64,000 nucleotides of DNA, taken from NCBI RefSeq assembly GCF_022532105.1, contig NZ_CP092832.1, positions 2,757,001 to 2,821,000 on the forward strand, written 5' to 3'. The stretch's first letter is position 1. The number at the start of each line of letters is the position of its first letter. Made by a program: the position numbers and the translations under genes. The DNA is from Flavobacterium sp. HJ-32-4. GTDB taxonomy: Bacteria > Bacteroidota > Bacteroidia > Flavobacteriales > Flavobacteriaceae. Under the pieces are notes generated by a model. The model was not told the DNA's origin, did no database searches, and was given only the letters and a program-made list of their open reading frames with translations. This document shows positions 7,533 through 16,037 of this stretch, one piece after another.

Positions 7533-10007
7533 ATGACACGTCTCTTTTTACCGTTCCTGTTTTTTGGCGCCGTTTCGGTGTCGTTTTCCCAAACTTATAA
7601 GAATCCGAAAGCCCCTGTCGATGACCGCGTAAACGACCTGTTGTCGCGAATGACCCTTGAAGAAAAAATCGACTACATCGGTGGCCAGGACGACTTCTAC
7701 ATACGTGGTATAGAGCGACTCGGCTTGCCTAAAATCAAGATGAGCGACGGTCCGGTCGGGGTGCGGAACTATGGCCCGACGACCGCGTACCCGGCGTCTA
7801 TCCTGACGGCGGCGACGTGGGATACTGAACTCTCAAGACGGTTGGGAGAGGCCCTCGGCAAAGACGCCCGTCAACGAGGAGTACATATCCTTTTGGGTCC
7901 CGGCGTGAACCTGTACCGCGCTCCCATGAACGGGCGCAATTTTGAATACCTCGGAGAAGACCCGTTTTTAGCTGGGAAAATAGCCGCCGCCTACATCCGT
8001 GGCGTGCAAAGCCAGAAAGTGGTGGCGACGGTGAAGCACTTTGCTGCCAACAACCAGGAGTGGGACCGCAACAATGTGAGTTCCGATATCGACGAACGGA
8101 CGCTGCACGAACTCTATCTACCCGCGTTCCGTATGGCGGTGCAGGAAGGCGAAGTGGGCGCCGTAATGGATAGCTACAACCTGATCAACGGCATCCATGC
8201 CACCCAAAACGATTACCTGAACAATCAGGTGTTGAAGACGATGTGGGGATTTGACGGCATCGTGATGTCGGATTGGGTCGCGACGTATGACGGTCTTGCT
8301 GCGGCAAAAGGCGGACTCGACCTGGAAATGCCGTCGGGAGCGTTCATGAACCGACAGAACCTATTACCCGCCATAAAAGACGGACGTTTGTCAGAAGAGG
8401 TGCTAAACGATAAAGTACGCCGCATCCTCCGCATCGTATTCCGGTTCGGTTTTTATGATACTCCTTACAAAGAGACACCCAATAGGAAAGAACTGCCCGA
8501 AAGCGCGAACGTGGCACTTGACTTGGCCCGTAACGGCATCGTGTTGCTGAAGAACGAAGGCAATATCCTTCCACTGTCAAAATCCATTCGTACGGTGGCA
8601 GTCATCGGGCCCAATGGCAACCGATATGTGGCCGGTGGCGGAAGTTCGTTTACCCGTCCGTTTGCATCTACTACCCTTTTTGAAGGCATCCAGAAGGCAC
8701 TTCCGAATGCCCGCGTAGAATATATCGCAGCGGCCATGCCCCGCCCGGAAGATTTCACCGCGACGTCTGCTTTCTATACGGCAAAAGGGTCAAAAGAAAA
8801 AGGACTCAAAGCCTCCTATTTCAATACAACCGACCTGTCGGGTCCGGTGGTGGCTACCCAAACCGATACCAACATCAGCCACGACTGGGCCGATGTTCCG
8901 GATGTGAAAGGGCTGGGTGCCGATCACTTCTCTATTCGGTTCACTGGCGTGTTGCGTCCGGCCAAATCCGCGACCTATACGCTGGCAGTACGGGGTGACG
9001 ACGGCTTCCGCCTGTTCGTCGACGGTAAAAACGTCATCGACCTGTGGGGCGATCATGCCGCGATGCTGCGCACCGTGAAAATGCCGCTGGAGGCCGGTAA
9101 GGAGTATGACATCCGCCTTGAATATTATGAAAATGGGGGCGATGCCGTGATCGCTTTTGCCGCTTACGAAGAAGTGATTGATTTTAAGGGAGCGGAAGAA
9201 ATGGCCGCGCGGGCCGACGCCGTCATCCTGGCGTTGGGATTCGACGCATCATCGGAAGGGGAAGGATTCGACCGGACGTTTGAACTGCCACAGGAGCAGG
9301 AACAACTGGCCCGCATCGTCGCCCAAGTAAACCCGAATACGGTGGTCGTGCTCAATGCCGGAGGCAATGTCGACATGCGTTCGTGGTTGCCACGTGTCAA
9401 GGGACTGGTGCACGCCTGGTATCCCGGAGAAAAAGGCGGCCGGGCGCTGGCTGAAATTCTGTTTGGCGACGTCAACCCAAGCGGAAAACTACCCGTCAGC
9501 TTTGAAAAAAGATGGGAAGACAACCCCGTAAATGCGTTTTATTATGATCACAACGGAAACAAAAAAGTATCGTATGGCGAGCGCCTTGCCGTAGGGTATC
9601 GCTATTTCGACACCGCCAAGGTGAAGCCGCAATTTCCGTTCGGCTACGGATTATCGTATACCCGCTTTGAATACTCCAATCTAAAAGTGACCGGCGATGT
9701 CAAATCAGGATTTGAGGTAACGTTCACGATTAAAAATGTCGGCGGACGTGACGGTGCTGAGGCAGCCCAGGTATATGTGCACCAGGACAAATCGACCATT
9801 GACCGTCCCGACAAAGAACTGAAAGGCTTCACCAAAGTCTTCCTGGCCAAAGGAGAAAGCAAGACCGTTACCGTATTCCTTCGCGCGGACGCCTTTTCCT
9901 ATTACCGGACGGACCTGCATCGTTTCAGCTTTGATAAGGGTAACTTTGAGATTCGCGTTGGGGCGTCTTCAGAAGACATCCGTCTGAAAGCACCTGTGAC
10001 ATTATAA
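7533..10007 (+). CDS. bglX: Secreted glycoside hydrolase family 3 beta-glucosidase with PA14 insert
   Basis: 824 residues with an N-terminal signal peptide ending near VSFSQ. The GH3 N-terminal barrel follows, with MTLEEKI, KHFAANNQEWDRN and the nucleophile loop GIVMSDW (Asp about residue 247). The second GH3 domain starts near residue 330 and is interrupted at about 422-550 by a PA14 domain (KASYF, FRLFVDGKNVID, EYDIRLEYYENGG). It resumes at EGFDRTFELP, and a fibronectin-III-like domain closes the protein from about residue 720. GH3 enzymes with PA14 inserts release terminal sugars from plant or microbial glucans; PA14 often shapes the substrate pocket. Bacteroidota members are usually periplasmic. 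The symbol bglX is by family resemblance; substrate range (beta-glucoside or xyloside) is open. Confidence 0.92.
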   Translation: MTRLFLPFLFFGAVSVSFSQTYKNPKAPVDDRVNDLLSRMTLEEKIDYIGGQDDFYIRGIERLGLPKIKMSDGPVGVRNYGPTTAYPASILTAATWDTELSRRLGEALGKDARQRGVHILLGPGVNLYRAPMNGRNFEYLGEDPFLAGKIAAAYIRGVQSQKVVATVKHFAANNQEWDRNNVSSDIDERTLHELYLPAFRMAVQEGEVGAVMDSYNLINGIHATQNDYLNNQVLKTMWGFDGIVMSDWVATYDGLAAAKGGLDLEMPSGAFMNRQNLLPAIKDGRLSEEVLNDKVRRILRIVFRFGFYDTPYKETPNRKELPESANVALDLARNGIVLLKNEGNILPLSKSIRTVAVIGPNGNRYVAGGGSSFTRPFASTTLFEGIQKALPNARVEYIAAAMPRPEDFTATSAFYTAKGSKEKGLKASYFNTTDLSGPVVATQTDTNISHDWADVPDVKGLGADHFSIRFTGVLRPAKSATYTLAVRGDDGFRLFVDGKNVIDLWGDHAAMLRTVKMPLEAGKEYDIRLEYYENGGDAVIAFAAYEEVIDFKGAEEMAARADAVILALGFDASSEGEGFDRTFELPQEQEQLARIVAQVNPNTVVVLNAGGNVDMRSWLPRVKGLVHAWYPGEKGGRALAEILFGDVNPSGKLPVSFEKRWEDNPVNAFYYDHNGNKKVSYGERLAVGYRYFDTAKVKPQFPFGYGLSYTRFEYSNLKVTGDVKSGFEVTFTIKNVGGRDGAEAAQVYVHQDKSTIDRPDKELKGFTKVFLAKGESKTVTVFLRADAFSYYRTDLHRFSFDKGNFEIRVGASSEDIRLKAPVTL

Positions 10008-10017
10008 ATAAAGAGGC

Positions 10018-10563
10018 ATGCCCGTACTCTTCCAGACAGAACGCTTGTTGCTACGGGAATTTACCCTGGAGGATGCCGAGGCGTTGTTCGAACTGAACGC
10101 TGATCCGGAGGTGATCCGCTACACCGGTGATCCACCTTTCGAGTCGATAGCTGCCGCGCGTGCGTTCCTCGAAAACTACAACGCCTATCGCCTGACGGGA
10201 ATGGGTCGATGGATGGTGACGCGTGTATCTGACGGTGCGGTTTTGGGTTGGTGTGGACTCAAATCCGAACAAAACGAGGTTGACCTGGGCTATCGGCTGC
10301 ACCGCCGTTTCTGGGGACACGGGTATGCCACGGAAGCTGCCATGGCGTGCCTGGAACACGGATTTCATCGTCTTAACCTCGACAGTATCATCGGTCGCGT
10401 GGTAGCGGAAAATACGGCTTCCCGTGGTGTGCTGCTGAAATGCGGGATGGTATTTGAGCGGGAAGTCGACTGCCACCAGCATCCGGCGTTGCAATTTCGC
10501 ATTCGAAAGCCTGATTTCCATCCAACCAAAACCTACTCCTTCGTACCTTCGCAAAAACAATAA
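10018..10563 (+). CDS. GNAT family N-acetyltransferase (RimJ/RimL-like)
   Basis: 181 residues starting [21 protein letters not shown], the usual opening of the RimJ/RimL-like GNAT group. The acetyl-CoA binding stretch [22 protein letters not shown] lies around residues 96-117, and [16 protein letters not shown] near 131-146 is the conserved C-terminal helix and strand. These enzymes transfer acetyl groups to protein N-termini or small amines; the substrate is unknown. It begins 10 nt after bglX, and its 3' end overlaps the -7 box proposed for pepT. Confidence 0.9.
   Translation: MPVLFQTERLLLREFTLEDAEALFELNADPEVIRYTGDPPFESIAAARAFLENYNAYRLTGMGRWMVTRVSDGAVLGWCGLKSEQNEVDLGYRLHRRFWGHGYATEAAMACLEHGFHRLNLDSIIGRVVAENTASRGVLLKCGMVFEREVDCHQHPALQFRIRKPDFHPTKTYSFVPSQKQ
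10544..10551 (+). promoter_or_regulatory. Probable -7 box of pepT
   Basis: TACCTTCG, one mismatch to TAnnTTTG, inside the last codons of the acetyltransferase gene and 16 nt before the pepT ATG. Confidence 0.45.
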
Positions 10564-10567
10564 CATC

Positions 10568-11845
10568 ATGCAACACCTTATCGATCGCTTCGTCAGTTAT
10601 GTGACGATCGACACCGAATCGGACGCAAACTCCAAAACCGTACCGAGTACAGAAAAACAATTGGTACTCGCCGAATTGCTCGAAAAAGAACTTATCCAAA
10701 TAGGCCTGACCGATGTAACCCGTGACGAAAACGGCTACGTCATGGGCACCCTTCCTTCCAATGTATCGCACGACGCTCCTGTGATCGGCTTTGTATCCCA
10801 CTACGATACCTCGCCTGACTTTACGGGCGCCAACGTCAAGCCACAGATCGTTCCGGATTACGACGGCGGTGACATCGTATTGAATAAAGACCTTGATATC
10901 GTCCTCTCCCCTTCCTACTTCAAGGATTTGTTGCTTTACCGCGGACAAACCCTCATCACGACCGATGGTACGACCCTGCTCGGGGCCGATGACAAAGCCG
11001 GGTTGACGGAAATTGTGTCTGCGATGGAATACCTCATACAGCATCCTGAGATACCGCACGGCACCATCCGCGTTGGGTTTACACCTGACGAAGAAATCGG
11101 TCGCGGGGCGGATCTTTTCGACGTCGAGAAGTTCGGCGCGCAATGGGCCTACACCATGGACGGCAGCCAGGTTGGGGAACTCGAATATGAGAACTTCAAC
11201 GCGGCGGGCGTAAAGATCGTCTTCCACGGAAAAAGCGTGCACCCGGGTTATGCAAAAGGAAAGATGATCAACTCGATGTTGATTGCGAATGATTTCATTT
11301 CACAACTTCCCAAAAAAGAAGTGCCGCAGGAAACCAAAGGATATGATGGCTTTTTCCACGTTACGGGCCTGACGGGCAGTATCGAGGAAACCAAAGTGGA
11401 ATTGATTATCCGTGACCACGATATGAAACTGTTCAAAGAGCGGAAGAAATTCGTGCGGAAGATTGTATCGAAGATCAACAAGAAATTCGCCAAGCAATTC
11501 GGAGGCGACATCGCCACGCTGGAAATGACCGACCAATACTACAACATGCGTGAGAAGGTCGAACCGGTGAAGTATATTGTGGACATCGCAGAGAAAGCGA
11601 TGCGTGACCTCGGAATCGAACCACTCATCAAGCCGATCCGCGGTGGAACCGACGGTTGCCGTTTGAGTTACATGGGGCTTCCGTGTCCGAATATCTTCGC
11701 GGGCGGACACAACTTTCACGGTAAATATGAATATGTACCGGTCGAAAGCATGCAAAAAGCAGTGGACGTCATCGTGCGGATTGCCGAGTTGACAGCGGAT
11801 CCGTCCTATATGAAGAAAGTCGTACGAAAGGCAAAGAAAAAATGA
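10568..11845 (+). CDS. pepT: Peptidase T (M20 tripeptidase)
   Basis: 425 residues from ATG 10568; 38 upstream in-frame codons overlap the acetyltransferase gene and are rejected. It is a zinc aminopeptidase that takes the N-terminal residue from tripeptides in the cytoplasm. M20B features are plain: [13 protein letters not shown] holds the first zinc histidine and catalytic aspartate, [12 protein letters not shown] the bridging aspartate, [13 protein letters not shown] the general-base glutamate pair, and [12 protein letters not shown] the last zinc histidine. The central dimerisation domain includes [11 protein letters not shown]. Its stop overlaps the next gene start (ATGA), so they are probably co-translated. 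Confidence 0.96.
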   Translation: MQHLIDRFVSYVTIDTESDANSKTVPSTEKQLVLAELLEKELIQIGLTDVTRDENGYVMGTLPSNVSHDAPVIGFVSHYDTSPDFTGANVKPQIVPDYDGGDIVLNKDLDIVLSPSYFKDLLLYRGQTLITTDGTTLLGADDKAGLTEIVSAMEYLIQHPEIPHGTIRVGFTPDEEIGRGADLFDVEKFGAQWAYTMDGSQVGELEYENFNAAGVKIVFHGKSVHPGYAKGKMINSMLIANDFISQLPKKEVPQETKGYDGFFHVTGLTGSIEETKVELIIRDHDMKLFKERKKFVRKIVSKINKKFAKQFGGDIATLEMTDQYYNMREKVEPVKYIVDIAEKAMRDLGIEPLIKPIRGGTDGCRLSYMGLPCPNIFAGGHNFHGKYEYVPVESMQKAVDVIVRIAELTADPSYMKKVVRKAKKK

Positions 11846-12423
11846 CAGAGCAGCGGCACGTTTGGGATAAGGTAGGGAAATGGGACAATGAATTGACCCT
11901 CCTGGCCGACATCATTGCCAAGACACCGCTGACGCAGACGGTCAAGTGGGGCGCGCCCGTCTACACCTACCAAAACCGCAATGTGGTGGGCCTCGGGGGC
12001 TTCAAGCACTTCTTCGCGGTATGGTTTTTCAATGGTGTGTTCCTGCGGGATGAAGCCAACGTATTGGTCAATGCCAACGAAGGCGTTACGAAATCGCTGC
12101 GGCAGTGGCGGTTTACCGATGCGAGCCAAATCGACGAAAAGAAACTGCTTGCCTACATACAGGAAGCGATTGCCGTCGAAGAACAGGGCAAGGCGGTCAA
12201 GCCCGAACCGAAGTCGTTTCCGGTGCCCGACGCGCTGGCGGCCGAATTCGACAAAGACCCGGCTTTCAAAGCCGCCTTTGATGCCCTGACACGCGGACGG
12301 CAGAACGACTATCTTGAGTATATCGGCGACGCCAAACAGGAAAAAACACAGCTTGCCCGCCTTGACAAAATCAAACCGATGGTGTTGGAGGGCGTTGGGT
12401 TGAACGATAGGTATAGAGGGTAG
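11842..12423 (+). CDS. YdeI/OmpD-associated family protein (DUF1801-like N-terminal domain)
   Basis: 193 residues. The N-terminal two thirds match the DUF1801/YdhG-like fold ([20 protein letters not shown], then [13 protein letters not shown]), and the C-terminus has the YdeI-type helical block with [23 protein letters not shown] split by short gaps from LARLDKI. Such proteins are small, cytoplasmic and of unclear function; some bear on stress or antimicrobial tolerance. It overlaps the pepT stop by 4 nt. A heptamer repeat array starts 10 bp after its stop. Confidence 0.85.
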   Translation: MTEQRHVWDKVGKWDNELTLLADIIAKTPLTQTVKWGAPVYTYQNRNVVGLGGFKHFFAVWFFNGVFLRDEANVLVNANEGVTKSLRQWRFTDASQIDEKKLLAYIQEAIAVEEQGKAVKPEPKSFPVPDALAAEFDKDPAFKAAFDALTRGRQNDYLEYIGDAKQEKTQLARLDKIKPMVLEGVGLNDRYRG

Positions 12424-12432
12424 TGGAAGAAA

Positions 12433-12565
12433 GTAGGCAGTAGGAAGTAAGCAGTAGGAAGTAGGCAGTAGGCAGTAGTCAGTAGTCAGTAGTCGGTAGT
12501 CGGTAGTCAGTGGTCAGTGGTTAGGAGTTGGGAGTTGGGAGTTGGGAGTTGGGAGTTGGGAGTCA
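12433..12565. repeat. Heptamer tandem array, 19 units with graded sequence drift
   Basis: Nineteen consecutive 7-bp units stay in perfect phase while the unit changes stepwise: GTAGGCA and GTAGGAA first, then GTAGTCA, GTAGTCG, GTGGTCA, GTGGTTA, and finally five GGAGTTG units and GGAGTCA. Neighbouring units are the most alike, as expected from slippage or unequal exchange. Confidence 0.95.
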
Positions 12566-12670
12566 GGGGTTGGTGGTCGGCAGACTGCGTTCAAGACCTT
12601 GCTACTTACATCTTACTTCTCCTTTACCTAAAGCGAAAAGAGGCCGTTTGGGAAGCTTTGTGTGTCTTCC

Positions 12671-12748
12671 TATACGCTTCATACACGCTATATACACGAC
12701 ATAAACACGACATATATACGACATATATACGCTATATATACGCTTTAT
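12671..12748. repeat. 11-bp tandem array, seven units
   Basis: The CG dinucleotide recurs at 12675, 12686, 12697, 12708, 12719, 12730 and 12741, exactly every 11 bp, within AT-rich units of the form CGCTATATACA or CGACATATATA. The same 11-bp unit family occurs at 40122-40161. Confidence 0.92.
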
Positions 12749-12920
12749 TCAGGCAGTATCCCTTGGGTTGACCTGGCCTGAAATAATGTAACGGTGTAAT
12801 CAAACCCGGGTAGCCGACATGCTTTACCTTACATCATGTAGTCTTATTACGTAATGTTCCCCTGTCTACTTGTTACAAACAGCTATTTAAGCAATAGAAT
12901 CGTACGCTTTAGATTGTCGA

Positions 12921-12964
12921 TAAAAAAAAGAGGCTGTCCTTTTGAGACAGCCTCCTTTTTTTTT
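12921..12964 (-). terminator. Terminator of the nusB-DUF1573-yajC operon
   Basis: A perfect 9-bp stem GAGGCTGTC/GACAGCCTC (12930-12938 with 12946-12954), 7-nt loop, flanked by eight A on one side and nine T on the other, so it can act in both directions. It lies 50 bp past the yajC stop. Confidence 0.9.
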
Positions 12965-13013
12965 CAGATAGCCTGCGGACTTCTCCTCAGTCCAAGCGCT
13001 CAGCGAGTCGCGC

Positions 13014-13280
13014 TTATTTCTTCTCGTTCAGCTTCGCGCTCATCTCCATGGAAATGGCGGAACGCTCCATTTTGATTTTACCGGCCATCGTTTCGATTAC
13101 GACCGTAGTGTCGGCCATTTCGGCGATTTTACCGTGGATACCGCTTTTCGTAATGATGCGGTCGCCTACTTTCAGGCTGCTTTCAAATGCTTTTTCTTTC
13201 TTCATGCGTTGCTGTTGTGGTCGTATCATAAAGAAGTAAAATACGACGACCATGGCAACGATGGGCAATAATGATTCCAT
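13014..13280 (-). CDS. yajC: Preprotein translocase subunit YajC
   Basis: 88 residues with one N-terminal membrane helix (LLPIVAMVVVFYFFMIRP) followed at once by the PQQQRMKKEK stop-transfer segment and the LKVGDRIITKSGIHGKI soluble domain, the classic YajC layout. YajC associates with SecDF at the inner membrane and assists protein export. It is the last gene of a minus-strand operon behind nusB and a DUF1573 lipoprotein, 18 bp from the latter, and is followed by a strong terminator. Confidence 0.95.
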   Translation of the reverse strand: MESLLPIVAMVVVFYFFMIRPQQQRMKKEKAFESSLKVGDRIITKSGIHGKIAEMADTTVVIETMAGKIKMERSAISMEMSAKLNEKK

Positions 13281-13298
13281 TTCGTTTGGTTTTGGATG

Positions 13299-13712
13299 TT
13301 AGTTTTTGGGTGCCTCGCCGTTCAGGTCGGCAATGTGGCCCGTGATGTAAATGGTTTCGTCACCCTTGTCGATGTTCGCGAGCAGGGTTACGCTTTTGCG
13401 GATATCGCCCCGCTTGCCTTTCGAGTTAAAGGAAACCTTGATTTTTCCTTTCTGTCCCGGCGCGATTTTTTCTCCCTTCGGAAACTCCGGCACGGTGCAG
13501 CCGCATGAGCCCTTCGCATCCCGGATGATTAGGTCAGAGCCGCCCGTGTTGGTAAAGGTGAATTCGTGTACGCTGATGGAGTTCGGTGCGATCTCCCCAA
13601 AGTTGTACTCTTTTTCGTCAAACGTGATAGCAGCCGAATGGTCTTTCTTTTCGTTTTTACAGGCCGTCGTGAGCACGAATACAGCCAACATCCCAAATAC
13701 GATTTTTTTCAT
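13299..13712 (-). CDS. DUF1573 lipoprotein
   Basis: 137 residues with a lipoprotein signal (LTTACKN, lipid cysteine at about residue 18). One DUF1573 immunoglobulin-like domain follows, with YNFGEIAPNS, the conserved FTNTGGSDLII strand, and the CGCT motif (GSCGCTVPEFPKGE) typical of the family. Its role is unknown; it is probably anchored on the periplasmic face of a membrane. It sits between nusB (14 bp) and yajC (18 bp), an arrangement I recall as common in flavobacteria. Confidence 0.9.
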   Translation of the reverse strand: MKKIVFGMLAVFVLTTACKNEKKDHSAAITFDEKEYNFGEIAPNSISVHEFTFTNTGGSDLIIRDAKGSCGCTVPEFPKGEKIAPGQKGKIKVSFNSKGKRGDIRKSVTLLANIDKGDETIYITGHIADLNGEAPKN

Positions 13713-13726
13713 GATGATAGGTAGAT

Positions 13727-14665
13727 TTAGAGAAGTCCGCGACCTGTTTTGTTCAACCGGTCCGACTCCATGAATTCTTTTGCCAGATTATCGAGGATCC
13801 CGTTGATGAAGATGGAACTCTTGGGTGTAGAATATTCCTTTGCAATCTCTACGTATTCGTTTATCGTCACCTTCATCGGAATCGACGGAAACTTCAGGAA
13901 CTCGCAGATGCCCATTTTCAGGATGATCGTATCCACTTCCGCAATCCGGTCGGTGTCCCAGTTGGGTGTTTTGTCGAGGTATTCTTTGGCCAGTTCGGTT
14001 TCGTTCAGCACGGTGCGTCGGAACAAATCGCGGATGAATTCCCGATCTTCCTCGTCTTTGAACAACGGCTCCACGCGAAACGGCACGCCTTCCTTCATAC
14101 TCCGTAACTGCTTGACCACATTGGTATTGACCACCGGAATATCGTCACTCCATGTCAGTTTGTGGTCTTCCAGGTAATCGTACAGCTTATCATTCGGTGC
14201 GATTACCTCTTCGTACAGGTCTATGATGAACGAACGGTCCTCTGCAAACGAAGACTTCTTCCGTTCCATATAGTCGGTGTATAAAGCGCTTTGCTTGATC
14301 TCTTTGAGCAACAACAGGATGTAATCGTCGTTCAGTTTCCAGTTGTTGATTTTTCGCTCTTCGAGTGCGGCGGTAAGTGAGGTGCTGTCTTCCAGCGCCC
14401 GAAGTACCCTGTTCTCTACAAACTTGCGATCGGGGTTGCGTTCCGCGGCCGTTGCAAGGTGTTTGCGGCTGGAGACCTCGAGGAACTCGGCCTCCGCACG
14501 TCGTATTTCGACCAATGCCGACAAGAGCATCAGGTAGAGGTCTTGAACGATGTCGATGCTGTTTCGGAGAAAACGCTCCTGCGCATCGAGATCATCGGAT
14601 TCGTTTTGATGCATCGCGTAAATGGATTGCATCACTTTTACGCGGATATGTCGCCTGTTTAACAC
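13727..14665 (-). CDS. nusB: Transcription antitermination factor NusB, long Bacteroidota form
   Basis: NusB with NusE binds boxA RNA and helps rRNA antitermination. The start is taken as GTG 14665, giving 312 residues beginning with LNRRHIRVKVMQSIYAMHQ, the conserved NusB first helix; the 78 extra upstream codons run through the neighbouring terminator and are rejected. Bacteroidota NusB proteins carry an extra N-terminal helical half, and here the canonical RNA-binding fold occupies about residues 160-300, with TILKMGICEFL and VTINEYVEIAKEYSTPKS. First gene of the nusB-DUF1573-yajC operon. A TATTTTTG box at 14714-14721 on the minus strand may be its promoter. Confidence 0.92.
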   Translation of the reverse strand: MLNRRHIRVKVMQSIYAMHQNESDDLDAQERFLRNSIDIVQDLYLMLLSALVEIRRAEAEFLEVSSRKHLATAAERNPDRKFVENRVLRALEDSTSLTAALEERKINNWKLNDDYILLLLKEIKQSALYTDYMERKKSSFAEDRSFIIDLYEEVIAPNDKLYDYLEDHKLTWSDDIPVVNTNVVKQLRSMKEGVPFRVEPLFKDEEDREFIRDLFRRTVLNETELAKEYLDKTPNWDTDRIAEVDTIILKMGICEFLKFPSIPMKVTINEYVEIAKEYSTPKSSIFINGILDNLAKEFMESDRLNKTGRGLL

Positions 14666-14680
14666 CTGAAGAACTTTAAA

Positions 14681-14712
14681 AAATAAGGGCGGATGCACTA
14701 CTACATCCGCCC
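14681..14712 (-). terminator. Terminator after leucine dehydrogenase gene
   Basis: Perfect 9-bp stem GGGCGGATG/CATCCGCCC (14687-14695 with 14704-14712), 8-nt loop, followed on the minus strand by a T-rich tail (TTATTTTTT). It separates the dehydrogenase from nusB. Confidence 0.88.
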
Positions 14713-14738
14713 GCAAAAATAAGAATATTATCGTATGC

Positions 14739-15842
14739 TTACGACGCGCCCTGTTCCTTTTTTCGGTCGTCGATGCGTTTCTGTGCGATTGACATGGCTG
14801 CCTGTTGCGTGGTGATACCGGTTGCATCGGCAAGGGCGAAGATCTCGAGCGTGGTGTTGTAGATGTTTTCCGTACGACGCAGGGCTTCACCTTCCGCATA
14901 CTTCACGATTTCACCATATACATTAATGATACCGCCGGCGTTGATGAGGAAGTCAGGCGCATAGGCGATGCCACGCTCACGAAGGATTTTGCCGTGAACC
15001 GACTCATTGGCGAGCTGGTTGTTGGCCGCACCTGCCACCACCTGGGCTTTGATACGGTATACGGTGTCATCGTTGATGGTGGCGCCAAGGGCACACGGCG
15101 CATAGATGTCGACATCGGCATCGTATACATCGTCGGTAAAGATGGTAGCGTTGTATTTTTTAGCGACTTCCTCCAGACGGCTTTGGCTGATATCCGCGAT
15201 CAAAACACGGGCTCCGTCATGTGTCAGGTGCTTCACGAGGGTTTCGCCAACGTGTCCGATGCCCTGGACGAGAACCGTGCGTCCGTCAAGATTATCCGAT
15301 CCCAAACGGTATTTGGCAGCGGCTTTCATTCCCATATAAACGCCATACGCTGTTACCGGCGATGGATTTCCGGAACCGCCTTTGCTTTCTGATACGCCTG
15401 TTACGAACGGTGTCACTTCACGGATCAGGTCCATGTCTTGTGTCGTCGTACCCACATCTTCCGCCGTAATGTACTTCCCGCTGAGCGAGTGTACGAACTG
15501 ACCGAAACGGGTCATCATCTCAGGTGTTTTGTCCACCTTCGCATCACCCATGATGACCGCTTTTCCGCCTCCGAGGTTGAGTCCGGTGATGGCCGACTTA
15601 TACGTCATCCCGCGGGAAAGACGCAACACGTCGTTCAATGCTTCCCATTCGTTGGCATAATTCCACATGCGTGTGCCACCCAAGGCTGGGCCGAGGACGG
15701 TGTTGTGGACACCGATTATTGCTTTCAAACCCGTATCTTTGTCGTGACAAAAAACGATTTGCTCGTGGTTGTCGAAAGACATCTGACCGAATACGGGATC
15801 CATTTTCTTTACGTCGCCTGGGGTAAGCACTTCTGTAATCAT
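14739..15842 (-). CDS. Leucine dehydrogenase (Glu/Leu/Phe/Val dehydrogenase family)
   Basis: 367 residues, the usual length of leucine dehydrogenase. It reversibly deaminates branched-chain amino acids to 2-oxo acids with NAD+. The catalytic domain holds GPALGGTRMW and the lysine motif LNLGGGKAVIMGD; the Rossmann domain has VLVQGIGHVGE. Residues after IYAPCALGATIN match the leucine rather than glutamate subgroup. With HMG-CoA lyase at 3.3-4.1 kb this suggests leucine breakdown. It is read from its own promoter and divergent from the ABC transporter at 16038. Confidence 0.94.
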   Translation of the reverse strand: MITEVLTPGDVKKMDPVFGQMSFDNHEQIVFCHDKDTGLKAIIGVHNTVLGPALGGTRMWNYANEWEALNDVLRLSRGMTYKSAITGLNLGGGKAVIMGDAKVDKTPEMMTRFGQFVHSLSGKYITAEDVGTTTQDMDLIREVTPFVTGVSESKGGSGNPSPVTAYGVYMGMKAAAKYRLGSDNLDGRTVLVQGIGHVGETLVKHLTHDGARVLIADISQSRLEEVAKKYNATIFTDDVYDADVDIYAPCALGATINDDTVYRIKAQVVAGAANNQLANESVHGKILRERGIAYAPDFLINAGGIINVYGEIVKYAEGEALRRTENIYNTTLEIFALADATGITTQQAAMSIAQKRIDDRKKEQGAS

Positions 15843-15882
15843 ATCAGCAAATAATTTTGATGCATTGTCAAAAAAGACGGTA

Positions 15883-15890
15883 CAAATGTA
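15883..15890 (-). promoter_or_regulatory. Leucine dehydrogenase -7 box
   Basis: TACATTTG on the minus strand, matching TAnnTTTG, 40 nt before the ATG. Confidence 0.5.
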
Positions 15891-16037
15891 GGGTTTAAAT
15901 CAAAACTTCGCCTTTAAAAACGGTTTTTTTTGGCAATGCACTAACATAAACGACCGTTCGGGAATAAAAAGGAAATTTTACTTTTTTTAACTTTTTAACA
16001 CTTTATTGTTAAAGATTCCGATAGTTGCCACCACATC

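Larger units (their letters stand above)
12424..13013. other. 590-bp gene-free stretch with composite tandem repeats
   Basis: No credible gene. It holds a 19-unit heptamer array (12433-12565), a 7-unit 11-bp array (12671-12748), a CAGGCAGTAT tail at about 12751-12760 and the yajC terminator (12921-12964). The remaining 12770-12920 shows no recognisable element. Open frames here run through the arrays and are taken as chance. Confidence 0.8.

Noticed and set aside
12517..12771. 84-residue frame over the heptamer and 11-bp arrays
   Set aside because: Its sequence is only translated repeat (SWELGVG type) and then AT-rich 11-bp units; no homologous pattern or start signal.
12854..13075. 73-residue frame across the yajC terminator
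   Set aside because: It crosses a strong terminator and the antisense of yajC.
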